Shown: piece after piece, positions 15,654 to 22,634 of the stretch
Numbering within the stretch: the stretch's first letter is position 1
Layout of the letters: each line of letters begins with the position of its first letter
Source: Deltaproteobacteria bacterium
GTDB taxonomy: Bacteria; Desulfobacterota; Desulfobacteria; C00003060; C00003106
Assembly (NCBI GenBank): GCA_019314005.1
Contig: JAFDAE010000014.1
Coordinates: 1 to 23,239, forward strand
Direction of reading: 5' to 3'
DNA length: 23,239 bases
Notes under the pieces: model-generated
Database searches by the model: none
Told to the model about the DNA's origin: nothing
The model's input: only the letters and a program-made list of their open reading frames with translations
Translations under genes and position numbers: made by a program

Positions 15654-17022
15654 TATCTTGATAGTAGATGATGAGATGGGTTTCTGTGAACTCGTGCAGG
15701 GGATATTGGCAAGGGAGGGATATCACGTAGACACGACCACCAGTGGTCATCAGGCGCTGAAACTCCTCACTGAAAATACCTATGACATCGTATATACCGA
15801 TCTAAAAATGCCGGAGATAGACGGCTTAAAGCTACTCAAGAGTATCAAGGCGATCGATGAAAACATAATAGTGTTAATGACAACAGCTTATGGGACCATA
15901 GAAACGGCAGTTGAGGCTATGAAGTATGGGGCCTATGATTATATTACCAAGCCTTTTCAAAAGGATGAGATAAAAAAGGTTACAAGAAATGCCTGGGAAA
16001 AGAAGCAGCTTGTTGATGAGATGCTTTACCTGCGTCAGGAGATAGGTAAACGATATAGCTTCGAAAACATAATCGGTAAGAGTAAGGTGATGCATGACCT
16101 TTTCGAGGTGATCAAGAGAGCGGCAGAGACAAAAAGCACGGTCGTCATACAGGGAGAGAGCGGGACCGGAAAGGAGCTGATCGCCAGGGCCGTACATTAC
16201 AACAGTCCAAGAAAGAGTAGACGGCTAGTTGCCGTCAATGTGAGCGCTCTTCAGGACACGCTATTGGAGAGTGAGCTGTTTGGGCATATAAAAGGGGCCT
16301 TTACCGGAGCCTATACTACCAAGAAAGGGCTTTTTGAGACCGCAGACGGAGGCACCCTCTTTTTGGATGAGATCGGTGACACCACGCCAACCTTACAAGC
16401 AAAGCTATTAAGGGTGCTACAGGAGCATGAATTTACACCTGTTGGCGGAACCTCCCCCATCAAAGTGGATGTAAGATTGATCACCGCTACCAATAAAGAC
16501 CTCTATAAAGCAATGGATGAGGGAACATTTCGTAAGGATCTGTTCTATCGATTGAAAGTAATTACTATAAATGTTTCCCCTCTTAGGGAAAGAAAAGAAG
16601 ACATCCCTCTGCTAACAGCCCATTTTTTGAAAAAATACGCTCAGGAATTCAAGAAGGACATTGAGACCATATCCCCACATGTTTTGGAATTACTTGCAGG
16701 GCATTATTGGCCTGGGAATGTGAGGGAACTCGAAAACATAATTGAGGCTGCGGTTGCGCTGGAAACCGGCAACATGCTCACATCAAAGTATATTTACCTT
16801 AATAAAAAGGGGTACATCCCCAAACTCTCGTCCTGCATAAACAGCAAGCCATCCACCTTCCAGGAAGCAAAGCGGCTATTTGAGCGAGATTATATAATAA
16901 ATGCCTTGAAGCGCTGTAAGGGTAATATTGCTCAGGCAGCCCGGGAAACAGGAATACTGCGACCCAACCTTTATGAGAAGATAAAACGATATGGGATCAG
17001 GAGTAAGGATTATAAGGGATAG
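15637..17022 (+). CDS. NtrC-family sigma54-dependent response regulator
   Basis: A 461-residue activator in three domains. The receiver (1-120) has D55 in YTDLKMPEIDG, the phosphorylation site, and KPF at the end. The AAA+ domain (about 140-380) has Walker A GESGTGKE, the sigma54-contact loop GAFTGA, Walker B LFLDEIGD and the arginine-finger region FRKDLFYRL. The Fis-type helix-turn-helix (about 418-458) has GNIAQAARETGILRPNLYEKIKRYG. All key residues are present, so it should activate sigma54 promoters on phosphorylation by the kinase just upstream. AAGGAAGAA lies before ATG 15637. I found no convincing sigma54 promoter in the window, so its targets are unknown. The barrel-to-FecR genes may be part of its circuit. 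Confidence 0.95.
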   Translation: MDRRADILIVDDEMGFCELVQGILAREGYHVDTTTSGHQALKLLTENTYDIVYTDLKMPEIDGLKLLKSIKAIDENIIVLMTTAYGTIETAVEAMKYGAYDYITKPFQKDEIKKVTRNAWEKKQLVDEMLYLRQEIGKRYSFENIIGKSKVMHDLFEVIKRAAETKSTVVIQGESGTGKELIARAVHYNSPRKSRRLVAVNVSALQDTLLESELFGHIKGAFTGAYTTKKGLFETADGGTLFLDEIGDTTPTLQAKLLRVLQEHEFTPVGGTSPIKVDVRLITATNKDLYKAMDEGTFRKDLFYRLKVITINVSPLRERKEDIPLLTAHFLKKYAQEFKKDIETISPHVLELLAGHYWPGNVRELENIIEAAVALETGNMLTSKYIYLNKKGYIPKLSSCINSKPSTFQEAKRLFERDYIINALKRCKGNIAQAARETGILRPNLYEKIKRYGIRSKDYKG

Positions 17023-17295
17023 ATGTATTAAAAATAGAAAAATGTAATAAAAATGGTACATAATAGGAAAATCTTGTGTATTTAAGCGAGGTTCTCCTTG
17101 CCCCGGAAGGAATAGGACGCAGGAAAAGTCATACAAACAGAAGATAAAAGGCTTATAGGCAAAGGCAGCGTCATGTTAAAAGCCTTAAAACAAACTTGAT
17201 GCGTTCGTAAAAAGTCTTTAATTCTCCTATTAACAAGAAAGTCTTAGCTCATTTTTTAATCGATATTTACTTCAACGTAACTTACCCACCTAAGT
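17023..17295. other. AT-rich intergenic stretch without a gene
   Basis: No credible coding region. It holds a weak AGGCTT/AAGCCTT inverted pair (about 17148-17187) that could act as a terminator for the NtrC gene, although it lacks a clear T-tract, and one solo repeat end at 17198-17216. Confidence 0.5.
17198..17216 (+). repeat. Solo terminal repeat of MITE-like family A
   Basis: GATGCGTTCGTAAAAAGTC matches the family A end apart from the variable bases after GATG. No inverted partner was found nearby. Confidence 0.65.
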
Positions 17296-17458
17296 GAGAC
17301 CTTTACATAACTGCCATTTCTCCGTGATGCGGCGTCAGGCTGCAAATTTCAATCCTCGAAATACCCAATGTATTCCTCCGGTTAAATTTTTCACCTTCCT
17401 TGCCTGACGGGCACGCAGTGAAGCGTCAGCGCTCATAATGTCGCGTTATGCAAAGCTC
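17296..17458. repeat. MITE-like element, family B, complete copy with possible target duplication
   Basis: The ends are inverted: GAGACCTTTACATAACTGCC on the left and, on the other strand, GAGCTTTGCATAACGCGAC on the right. TAAGT directly flanks both sides (17291-17295 and 17459-17463), a likely 5-base target duplication. The interior holds GCGTCAGGC/GCCTGAC arms around a core (17341-17405) shared with the repeats at 19681 and 22664. No coding capacity. Confidence 0.75.
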
Positions 17459-17523
17459 TAAGTGCCGGATTCAAATCATAAGTCATTGGCATGGTCAATG
17501 CACATGCTACGGGTCAAATTAAG

Positions 17524-17598
17524 GGCGGCGTAGCCAAGCGGTAAGGTGAGGGTCTGCAACACCCTTGTGCAGTGGTTCGACTCCACTCGCCGCCTCCA
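17524..17598 (+). tRNA. tRNA-Cys (anticodon GCA)
   Basis: The 75-base sequence folds as a cloverleaf. The acceptor GGCGGCG pairs with CGCCGCC, followed by discriminator T (the cysteine identity base) and an encoded CCA. The D arm is GCC/GGT with loop AGCGGTAA. The anticodon arm is AGGGT-CTGCAAC-ACCCT with GCA. The T arm is AGTGG-TTCGACT-CCACT. It stands alone between family B repeat copies. Confidence 0.96.
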
Positions 17599-17610
17599 GA
17601 GTATATCTTA

Positions 17611-17646
17611 GAGACCTTTGCATAACGCGACATTTTTTCGTCAGGC
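17611..17646 (+). repeat. Partial family B repeat end beside tRNA-Cys
   Basis: GAGACCTTTGCATAACGCGA followed by CATTTTTTCGTCAGG matches one end of the family B copy at 22635. No second end is seen before 17896, so it is a half copy. With the complete copy at 17296 it brackets the tRNA. Confidence 0.7.
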
Positions 17647-17674
17647 CTTATTCTCTGGACTGGAGATTAGGGTA

Positions 17675-17728
17675 GGGCTGCCGGGAGTCTTCTATAGGAA
17701 ATCCCCTTTCCCAGAGTTTCGGCAGCCC
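17675..17728 (+). other. Stem-loop GGGCTGCCG/CGGCAGCCC
   Basis: A perfect nine-pair inverted repeat with a 36-base loop that contains a further GGGA/TCCC pairing. It lies 77 bases downstream of the tRNA gene. No T-tract follows directly, so a terminator role is uncertain. Confidence 0.5.
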
Positions 17729-17755
17729 GCTTTAATTACACAGGAAGGGAAGGAT

Positions 17756-17803
17756 GATGGATTAGCAAAAATAAGCTCATCGAAGACTTTTTGCTAATCC
17801 ATC
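17756..17803 (+). terminator. Perfect 16-pair inverted repeat
   Basis: GATGGATTAGCAAAAA (17756-17771) and TTTTTGCTAATCCATC (17788-17803) with a 16-base loop. It could terminate transcription from the tRNA side, but the T-run is inside the stem, so it may instead be a palindromic repeat. Confidence 0.45.
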
Positions 17804-17810
17804 AAGTATA

Positions 17811-17877
17811 ACCTAAATTGAGCGATTTTTGACTCGATCTGCACCAATCTCTTCCTCAAAAATCGCTCAACTTAGGT
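17811..17877. repeat. Inverted repeat bracketing the decarboxylase cassette (left side)
   Basis: Two 22-base arms with 21 matching positions (17811-17832 and 17856-17877). The inner core is TCAAAAATCGCTCAA and the outer end is ACCTAA. The right arm's AAATCGCTCAACTTAGGT recurs exactly at 19264-19281, at the end of the DUF2156 gene. The Shine-Dalgarno of the decarboxylase gene starts 4 bases after the right arm. Confidence 0.85.
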
Positions 17878-17896
17878 ATAAGGAAGGAGAATAAAA

Positions 17897-18352
17897 ATGG
17901 GGCACGATAAAGTATTTGGCTACTTGCTCACTATAGACATCTATGGTGTTGAGCCAAGCAAATGTCAAGACCTTAACCTTGGCTATGGTTTTCTGGATAA
18001 GCTTCCAGATCACATTGGTATGCATAAGCAAAGTCTTCCTCACATATATGTTACGCCCTCAGAGTGGATAGGGAAGGGTGGATTATCCGGCTGGGTCGGT
18101 CTTATCGAATCGGGGATTCAGTTACACACTCTAACTGATAAGGGATTTGTGAGCATAGATTTATATACCTGTTCGTATATTGACCATGCTTTAGTCCCGG
18201 GAGTTCTCGAATTTGTAAAGAAATATTATCCCTATGAATTTAGTGAGACAAATTTAATAGAAAGAGGCTTAGAATACTACAACCCGGAGAGAGACACACA
18301 ATGTACAAGGAAAGTATACCCGATTTCCCAGAATTCAAGCCATTGGACTTAA
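17897..18352 (+). CDS. S-adenosylmethionine decarboxylase-like pyruvoyl enzyme (SpeD family)
   Basis: A 151-residue soluble protein. The region WVGLIESGIQLHTLTDKGF followed by SIDLYTC matches the SpeD active site: the self-cleaving Ser (S72), the His five residues on (H77) and the Cys twenty residues on (C92), with the same spacing as Ser63/His68/Cys83 of the Thermotoga enzyme. The residue after the Ser is Gly (G73) rather than the usual His. Processing at S72 would give a pyruvoyl cofactor. Possible substrates are AdoMet (for spermidine) or, since some SpeD homologues have changed function, ornithine or arginine. AAGGAGA lies before ATG 17897. The last 17 codons overlap the DUF2156 gene. No spermidine synthase is in the window. 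Confidence 0.82.
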   Translation: MGHDKVFGYLLTIDIYGVEPSKCQDLNLGYGFLDKLPDHIGMHKQSLPHIYVTPSEWIGKGGLSGWVGLIESGIQLHTLTDKGFVSIDLYTCSYIDHALVPGVLEFVKKYYPYEFSETNLIERGLEYYNPERDTQCTRKVYPISQNSSHWT

Positions 18353-19284
18353 AGGATCGAGAGAGACTGCTCCCTTATTTTTGGCAGCTGCAACCGGAGA
18401 TTTCCGACCGATGTTTTACAAATCTTTTCATATGGCAGGAATTTTATAATATCCAAATCAGTCAATTTAAGGACGCCATTTGTATTTTTAGCGCCAACAA
18501 TACAACCCCGGAAAAGGAGTTCTTTTTTCCGCCGTTGGGACAGAACAATGTCGTGGAGGCGCTTGATGCATGTTTTGAGTTTATGTCGTCTCGCGGTATG
18601 CGCCCAATTGTGAGGCGGGCATCTGAAGAATTTGTACATACTTGCCTGGGCAGCCAAAATGGATATGCAACCAACGAGGATTTAGTGGTCTCGGACTATA
18701 TTTATGGGGCGGAAGACATGATCACTCTTCGCGGCAGGCGATACCACGGTCAGAGAAATTACATTAAACGATTTAAAAAGAAGTACTCCAACTACTCCAC
18801 CGAATTTTTGAATAAGCAAAACATCTCAGAATGTATTAAGTTTAACAATGAATGGCTTGAGAATAAATTGTTGGGTTTATCACAAAAACTCGATATCCAT
18901 TCTGATCCTCCGCCTGATGTCATTGTATTTTTGAAAGCAGAGGCCGAGACAGCTAGGAAAATTCTGATGAACTTTGAAGCATTACGCCTTACAGGTCTGG
19001 CCGTTCGCATAGATGGTCGTATTTGCGCTTTCACCGTAGGTGAAAAAGTTAACAATCGAACGGCCTTGATTCATATCGAGAAGGCTGATCACAGTTACTT
19101 GGGTTTGAGCCAGTTTTTAAGTCAAACCTTCTGCGAACAGGCGTGGGCTGATTGTAAATATATTAATAGAATGGAAGACTTAGGCGTTGAGGGCTTACGG
19201 AAGGCTAAACTGGCATTGGGTCCCCACCACATGGCAAAGAAATACAATATTACTCTTAAGTCTAAATCGCTCAACTTAGGTTAA
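18301..19284 (+). CDS. DUF2156 protein (phosphatidylglycerol lysyltransferase C-terminal-like)
   Basis: This 327-residue protein has no membrane segments. It opens FKPLDLKDRERLLPYFWQLQPEISDRCFTNLFIWQEFYNI, typical of stand-alone DUF2156 proteins, with two GNAT-like halves. The second half holds LRLTGLAVRIDGRICAFTVGEKVNNRTALIHIEKAD and SQFLSQTFCEQAW ... YINRMEDLGVEGLRKAKLAL, the latter being the conserved C-terminal signature. Related MprF C-terminal domains transfer amino acids from aminoacyl-tRNA to lipid, but the substrate of soluble versions is unknown. ATG 18301 follows GGAG about 11 bases upstream and overlaps the decarboxylase gene by 52 bases. Its last six codons and stop lie in a repeat copy (19264-19281), so the natural C-terminus may have been altered. 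Confidence 0.87.
   Translation: MYKESIPDFPEFKPLDLKDRERLLPYFWQLQPEISDRCFTNLFIWQEFYNIQISQFKDAICIFSANNTTPEKEFFFPPLGQNNVVEALDACFEFMSSRGMRPIVRRASEEFVHTCLGSQNGYATNEDLVVSDYIYGAEDMITLRGRRYHGQRNYIKRFKKKYSNYSTEFLNKQNISECIKFNNEWLENKLLGLSQKLDIHSDPPPDVIVFLKAEAETARKILMNFEALRLTGLAVRIDGRICAFTVGEKVNNRTALIHIEKADHSYLGLSQFLSQTFCEQAWADCKYINRMEDLGVEGLRKAKLALGPHHMAKKYNITLKSKSLNLG
19264..19281 (+). repeat. Second copy of the cassette-flanking repeat
   Basis: AAATCGCTCAACTTAGGT is identical to 17860-17877. With the left copy it brackets the decarboxylase-DUF2156 gene pair as a direct repeat about 1.4 kb apart. Confidence 0.9.
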
Positions 19285-19358
19285 AGAGTCTACTTAATAT
19301 CCTCCCAGCAAGATTCTCCAATTCTTGAATTGATCGGTTTAAAAATCCTTACACAAAC

Positions 19359-19581
19359 GAGGCAGTTTCAAAATTGATGACTTCGTAAAAAGTCCCCAAT
19401 TCGCCCGGCTGGTCACTTGATAAGACTCTCATTGGGCATTGGTCATTTCACATTTGTCATCTGTCATTTTTTGAATGGTAAATGCCCAATGGTAGATGAT
19501 AAATGACAGATGATAAGACCAAATGGGCTCATCAGGGACTTTTTACGAAGTCATCAAAATTGAACGTTTTGAAACTGCCTC
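19359..19581. repeat. Composite element: family A MITE nested inside a GAGGCAGTTTCAAAA inverted repeat
   Basis: The outer ends GAGGCAGTTTCAAAA (19359-19373) and TTTTGAAACTGCCTC (19567-19581) enclose a family A element with 28-base perfect inverted ends (19369-19396 and 19535-19562), including GATGACTTCGTAAAAAGTC. The interior carries further inverted motifs, such as TCATCTGTCATTT/AAATGACAGATGA. No coding capacity. Confidence 0.85.
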
Positions 19582-19635
19582 CCATGAGTTCTATTATTTA
19601 ATAGTTTGCGAATTAATACCGATGTGTTAATTAAC

Positions 19636-19777
19636 GAGCCAGTTGCAAAACGTCCCCTTCTGTCCGATATCTGCGTCAGGCTCAAATTTTAATCCTCGAA
19701 ATACTCAATGTATTCCTGTGGTTAAAATTTTCGCCTTCCTTGATCTCGAACAAAATTGAACATTTTGAAACTGGCTC
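19636..19777. repeat. MITE-like element, family C, sharing its core with family B
   Basis: The inverted ends are GAGCCAGTTGCAAAA and, on the other strand, GAGCCAGTTTCAAAA. The interior (19681-19745) is nearly the same as the core of the family B copies (AATCCTCGAAATAC, CAATGTATTCCT, GGTTAAA, CCTTCCTTG). It ends 15 bases before the ribosome site of the M16 peptidase gene. Confidence 0.8.
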
Positions 19778-19808
19778 TAACAACAAAAAATAAAGGAGAG
19801 GCTGGAAC

Positions 19809-21026
19809 TTGGAGCATACCATTACTGTATTAAAGGTTAACAACTTAAATCTGCTACACAATAGGATGCGAAGCGGAATGGTCAATATTCGAGTGGATAC
19901 CAAGGTGGGATCCTGCTCCGAGTCCCCTGAAGAATATGGCATTGCCCATTTTTTGGAGCATATCATGTTTAAGGGGACAATGAAAAGGGCGGCCAAGGAT
20001 ATAAAAAAAGATGCTGCGAGAATCGGTGGTAAGCTCAATGCGTGGACTTCATTTGATCAGACCGTTTACCATATAACCGCGTTGAAGGAAGAGTTTGAAC
20101 GTGCTTTTGAGCTTTTGTCGGACCTTTTTTTAAACCCGATATTCCCTGAAAAAGAGATTGAGAAAGAGAGGGTCGTCGTACTTGATGAGATTCGGAGATC
20201 AGAAGATCGACCTGCAAGTCTGTTGCACCACAAGATGTCGGGAAGGTGTTGGTCACATAATATTGACCATAGGATATTGGGCCTAAAGGAGAATATAGAG
20301 AGGATAACAAGAGACGAGATCATCAGCTGGCGCAATAGGTACTATTCAGGCGAAAATATTCAGATTGCCGTTGCCGGTGATATTTCCGACCAGAAGGTGG
20401 CCGATGCCGTCAATCGATATTTTTTCTCAAGCCATGAGACTGAGGAGGTGGTCTATCCTGATGTAACGTTTAGGGGCGGGGGGGATGACTTTTACAAAAG
20501 CGGTATTACTGCGACCTATTTCTTCATGGGATATCCCGCGCTTCCCAGGGAGCACAAAGATCACATTAAACAGAAGGTGATGGCTTATGTCTTGGGAGGA
20601 CATTCTTCCTCATTGTTGTTTGAACGGATAAGGGAAGAGATGGGATTGGTGTACGGGATCGGGGCCACAGTCTTAAATGTTGAAGCCTTCAATACATTGG
20701 CTATGGGTACGAGCTCAAAACCGGACGATATAGGTGTAATCGAAAGGACTATAAAAGAGATAATCGAAAAGTTGTGTTCCTCCAAGATTTCCGAAGATCG
20801 CTTGACCATGGCAAAAGCATCTATGTTAAGTTCGATAAGGATGCTTGCAGAGTCCCCGGTTGGGATGAACCAGATCGTTGCGTCGGGATACTTAAAAGAG
20901 GAATCCGAGAATATGTACAATAGGTTCAATCGGGAGATTCCAAAAGTTACGCGAGATGATGTATTGTCAATAGCCCATGAAACATTTAAAGCAACACCAT
21001 ACATCGGAAGACTGTGGCCTGAATAA
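19809..21026 (+). CDS. M16-family zinc metallopeptidase
   Basis: A 405-residue soluble protein of the processing-peptidase type. The inverted zinc motif is HFLEH (H47, E50, H51) with the distal ligand E127 in VVVLDEIRRSED, exactly 76 residues on, as in active M16 enzymes. The second half has the C-terminal domain, with GHSSSLLFERIREEMGLVYGIGA as its usual signature. The start is TTG at 19809, chosen because AAAGGAGAG lies 8 bases before it and no ATG fits. It stands alone after the repeat cluster, with the MerR-like gene 46 bases behind. Substrate unknown: usually short unfolded peptides or PQQ/peptide precursors, but no precursor gene is seen here. Confidence 0.93.
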   Translation: MEHTITVLKVNNLNLLHNRMRSGMVNIRVDTKVGSCSESPEEYGIAHFLEHIMFKGTMKRAAKDIKKDAARIGGKLNAWTSFDQTVYHITALKEEFERAFELLSDLFLNPIFPEKEIEKERVVVLDEIRRSEDRPASLLHHKMSGRCWSHNIDHRILGLKENIERITRDEIISWRNRYYSGENIQIAVAGDISDQKVADAVNRYFFSSHETEEVVYPDVTFRGGGDDFYKSGITATYFFMGYPALPREHKDHIKQKVMAYVLGGHSSSLLFERIREEMGLVYGIGATVLNVEAFNTLAMGTSSKPDDIGVIERTIKEIIEKLCSSKISEDRLTMAKASMLSSIRMLAESPVGMNQIVASGYLKEESENMYNRFNREIPKVTRDDVLSIAHETFKATPYIGRLWPE

Positions 21027-21072
21027 CGTTCTGTCTTGACACATTTTAAAGATATGTTTTACGTAATGAGGT

Positions 21073-21531
21073 ATGGACGAAGGCTATGCTATTGCGAATG
21101 CTATGGATCTTTTTGGTGTTTCACGCCGGAAGATTCAACAATGGATTTCAGACGGTTTTATAACAGTCGATACGAATCCGAAATCTCGCAAACGCCTTTC
21201 CAAGAGTAATCTTATAGAAGTTGGCGTTCTTAAGCAACTGGATCAATACAATTTTTCTATAGAATATCTAAAAGAGGTGTGGCCTAAAATTCAGCCTATC
21301 TTGTCCCGGCCCCCTGCTGAGCGGCCCGATCACAAAGAATGCCTCTGCGTCGCATTGACAGCCTTTGGTTCTCCGCCGAGATTGATGGATTTGACCGATA
21401 TGGAGGGCCTCGATTTTTTTATAGACAAACTGGAAGATGAATTTATAGATTTTTCCGATTTTGTTGAGGTGTCCTTGATTAACATTAATAGGATTAAGCG
21501 GATAGTACAGGAAGTTTTGATGGTTTCGTAA
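21073..21531 (+). CDS. MerR-like DNA-binding protein
   Basis: A 152-residue protein with an N-terminal helix-turn-helix of MerR type (AMDLFGVSRRKIQQWISDGFITVDTNPKS, about 10-38) and a wing containing RKRLSKSNLIEVGVL. The C-terminal part has no recognisable dimerising coiled coil. A Cys pair occurs in KECLCVALT. A weak purine site precedes ATG 21073. The stop TAA and last codons lie in a family A repeat end (21519-21538), so the C-terminus MVS may be repeat-derived. Effector and target unknown. Confidence 0.72.
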   Translation: MDEGYAIANAMDLFGVSRRKIQQWISDGFITVDTNPKSRKRLSKSNLIEVGVLKQLDQYNFSIEYLKEVWPKIQPILSRPPAERPDHKECLCVALTAFGSPPRLMDLTDMEGLDFFIDKLEDEFIDFSDFVEVSLININRIKRIVQEVLMVS

Positions 21532-21538
21532 AAAGGAC
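21519..21538 (+). repeat. Solo family A repeat end spanning the MerR-like gene stop
   Basis: GATGGTTTCGTAAAAAGGAC resembles the family A end. It supplies the stop codon of the MerR-like gene and the AAGGA ribosome site of the lipoprotein gene. Confidence 0.6.
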
Positions 21539-21547
21539 GGATTGGTT

Positions 21548-22027
21548 ATGTCATGTTTTGTTAAAAGAACTGCGTTTTTCATTCTTCTTGCTTCTCTTCT
21601 CTTGGGTTGCAATCAGCCTTCTTCTCCTGTTTTCAAAGAAGAGATCGTAGGACTGAAGCTTGTTCGATTGATTACCGGTGAGGACGCCTTACTTGCCATA
21701 AACAAGCTCCATGGACAAGAGATCGATGTGGTAAGTGGGGTGATCGCTTGCTACCAGGGAGAAAAAGAAAAAGCAACGATATGGCTTTCTGAGTCGCCAA
21801 GTGAGAATGATGCCATACAACAGACCGCTGATATGGTACGCAAGATGAGAGACAGCAAAAAAACGCCTTTCAGTAATTATGCAGAGATAGATCGGAGTGG
21901 GATGAAAATATATTCATTTATGGGGCTGGGGCAGCAGCATTATATTTTCAGGGTCAAGACAAGTATCTATTGGATATCGGCGAACCCCGGTACGATTGAT
22001 AAGGTCTGGGAAGGGCTGGTTAAATAA
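21548..22027 (+). CDS. Lipoprotein of unknown function
   Basis: A 159-residue protein with a lipobox: MSCFVKRTAFFILLASLLLGC, with Cys21 as the lipid-modified residue. The mature domain is an alpha/beta fold of about 140 residues (VRLITGEDALLAINKLHGQEIDVVSG ... YIFRVKTSIYWISANPGT), which I do not recognise. ATG 21548 is preferred over TTG 21542 because AAAAAGGACGG lies 8-14 bases before it and the lipobox distance is normal. Probably co-transcribed with the MerR-like gene. A large palindromic repeat begins 5 bases after its stop. Confidence 0.8.
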   Translation: MSCFVKRTAFFILLASLLLGCNQPSSPVFKEEIVGLKLVRLITGEDALLAINKLHGQEIDVVSGVIACYQGEKEKATIWLSESPSENDAIQQTADMVRKMRDSKKTPFSNYAEIDRSGMKIYSFMGLGQQHYIFRVKTSIYWISANPGTIDKVWEGLVK

Positions 22028-22032
22028 CCGTT

Positions 22033-22199
22033 ATAGGAGGCTGTCCGAGAATTCTGATCCTACTGCAAAAGCGTGAGAAACGGCCCAAATTTCCGCAAGT
22101 TTTCGCCAAATAGGCCTGCTATTCTCCTCAAATTTGCGAAAATTTTGTCTCGTTCTCACGCTTTTTCGTTACGGACATAATTCTCGGACAGCCTCCTAT
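22033..22199. repeat. MITE-like element, family D
   Basis: Perfect 21-base inverted ends (22033-22053 and 22179-22199), starting ATAGGAGGCTGTCCGAGAA. A second pair inside, AAAAGCGTGAGAA and TTCTCACGCTTTTT, makes most of the 167 bases foldable. It lies between convergent genes, and its right end supplies the stop codon of the minus-strand gene. Confidence 0.85.
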
Positions 22200-22453
22200 T
22201 CTGTTTCATAAAATGACTGGATGCTGCTCTTGTTAAAGCCCACATGCTTCAACTTCCGTGCAACTCCATTTTTTACGATGGTGGCATTGGTAAGATTGAT
22301 AAACATTTGAGTCCCATCATTCATTTCGTCTGAGATCCTGCGATTTCCTTTGATGGTTACTTCCCCTACGATATGCTCTCCGGTGGTGGTAATGAATTCT
22401 ATCTTTTTCTTTTTCGCGTCTTTTTTAACCTGTTTGAACATTGGATCTAACAT
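22196..22453 (-). CDS. Small DUF6812-like protein
   Basis: An 85-residue basic protein with KKKKIEFITTTGEHIVGEVTIKGNRRISDEMN, TQMFINLTNATIV and a short C-terminal tail. The pattern of a strand, a G-x-V/L strand, R-x-SD, then F-x-x-LT-x-A resembles DUF6812-type small domains of unknown role. No signal peptide. A GGAGGAGGAC stretch lies about 12-14 bases before the ATG, which is rather far. The stop TAG is inside the family D repeat end, so the C-terminus may have been set by the insertion. It could be a small regulator, but nothing shows this directly. Confidence 0.65.
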   Translation of the reverse strand: MLDPMFKQVKKDAKKKKIEFITTTGEHIVGEVTIKGNRRISDEMNDGTQMFINLTNATIVKNGVARKLKHVGFNKSSIQSFYETE

Positions 22454-22490
22454 GCTGGCCTTGTCCTCCTCCTCAAGTATTTACTAACTC

Positions 22491-22506
22491 TTCGTATAGT
22501 TACGAA
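22491..22506. promoter_or_regulatory. Palindrome TTCGTA-TAGT-TACGAA, possible operator
   Basis: A perfect 6+4+6 inverted repeat located 38 bases upstream of the DUF6812-like start. The position suits an operator or a small hairpin in the leader. The remainder of 22507-22634 shows no gene. TTGACA occurs on the minus strand there, but without a -10 at proper spacing. Confidence 0.35.
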
Positions 22507-22634
22507 CGTATCTTTAATCTTAATTGTCAAATGTCCGTTGTCCGTCGTCAGTTGCCCGCCTTTGTCCTTGACATTCATCGACATTTTTGGGTTAATCGTC
22601 ATTGTAATTTGCCCCTGAGTATGTTCCCGATAGA

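Noticed and set aside
17040..17190. Possible c-di-GMP or metal riboswitch after the NtrC gene
   Set aside because: Short GGACGCA-like matches occur, but no conserved paired core could be drawn and the next feature downstream is not a regulated gene.
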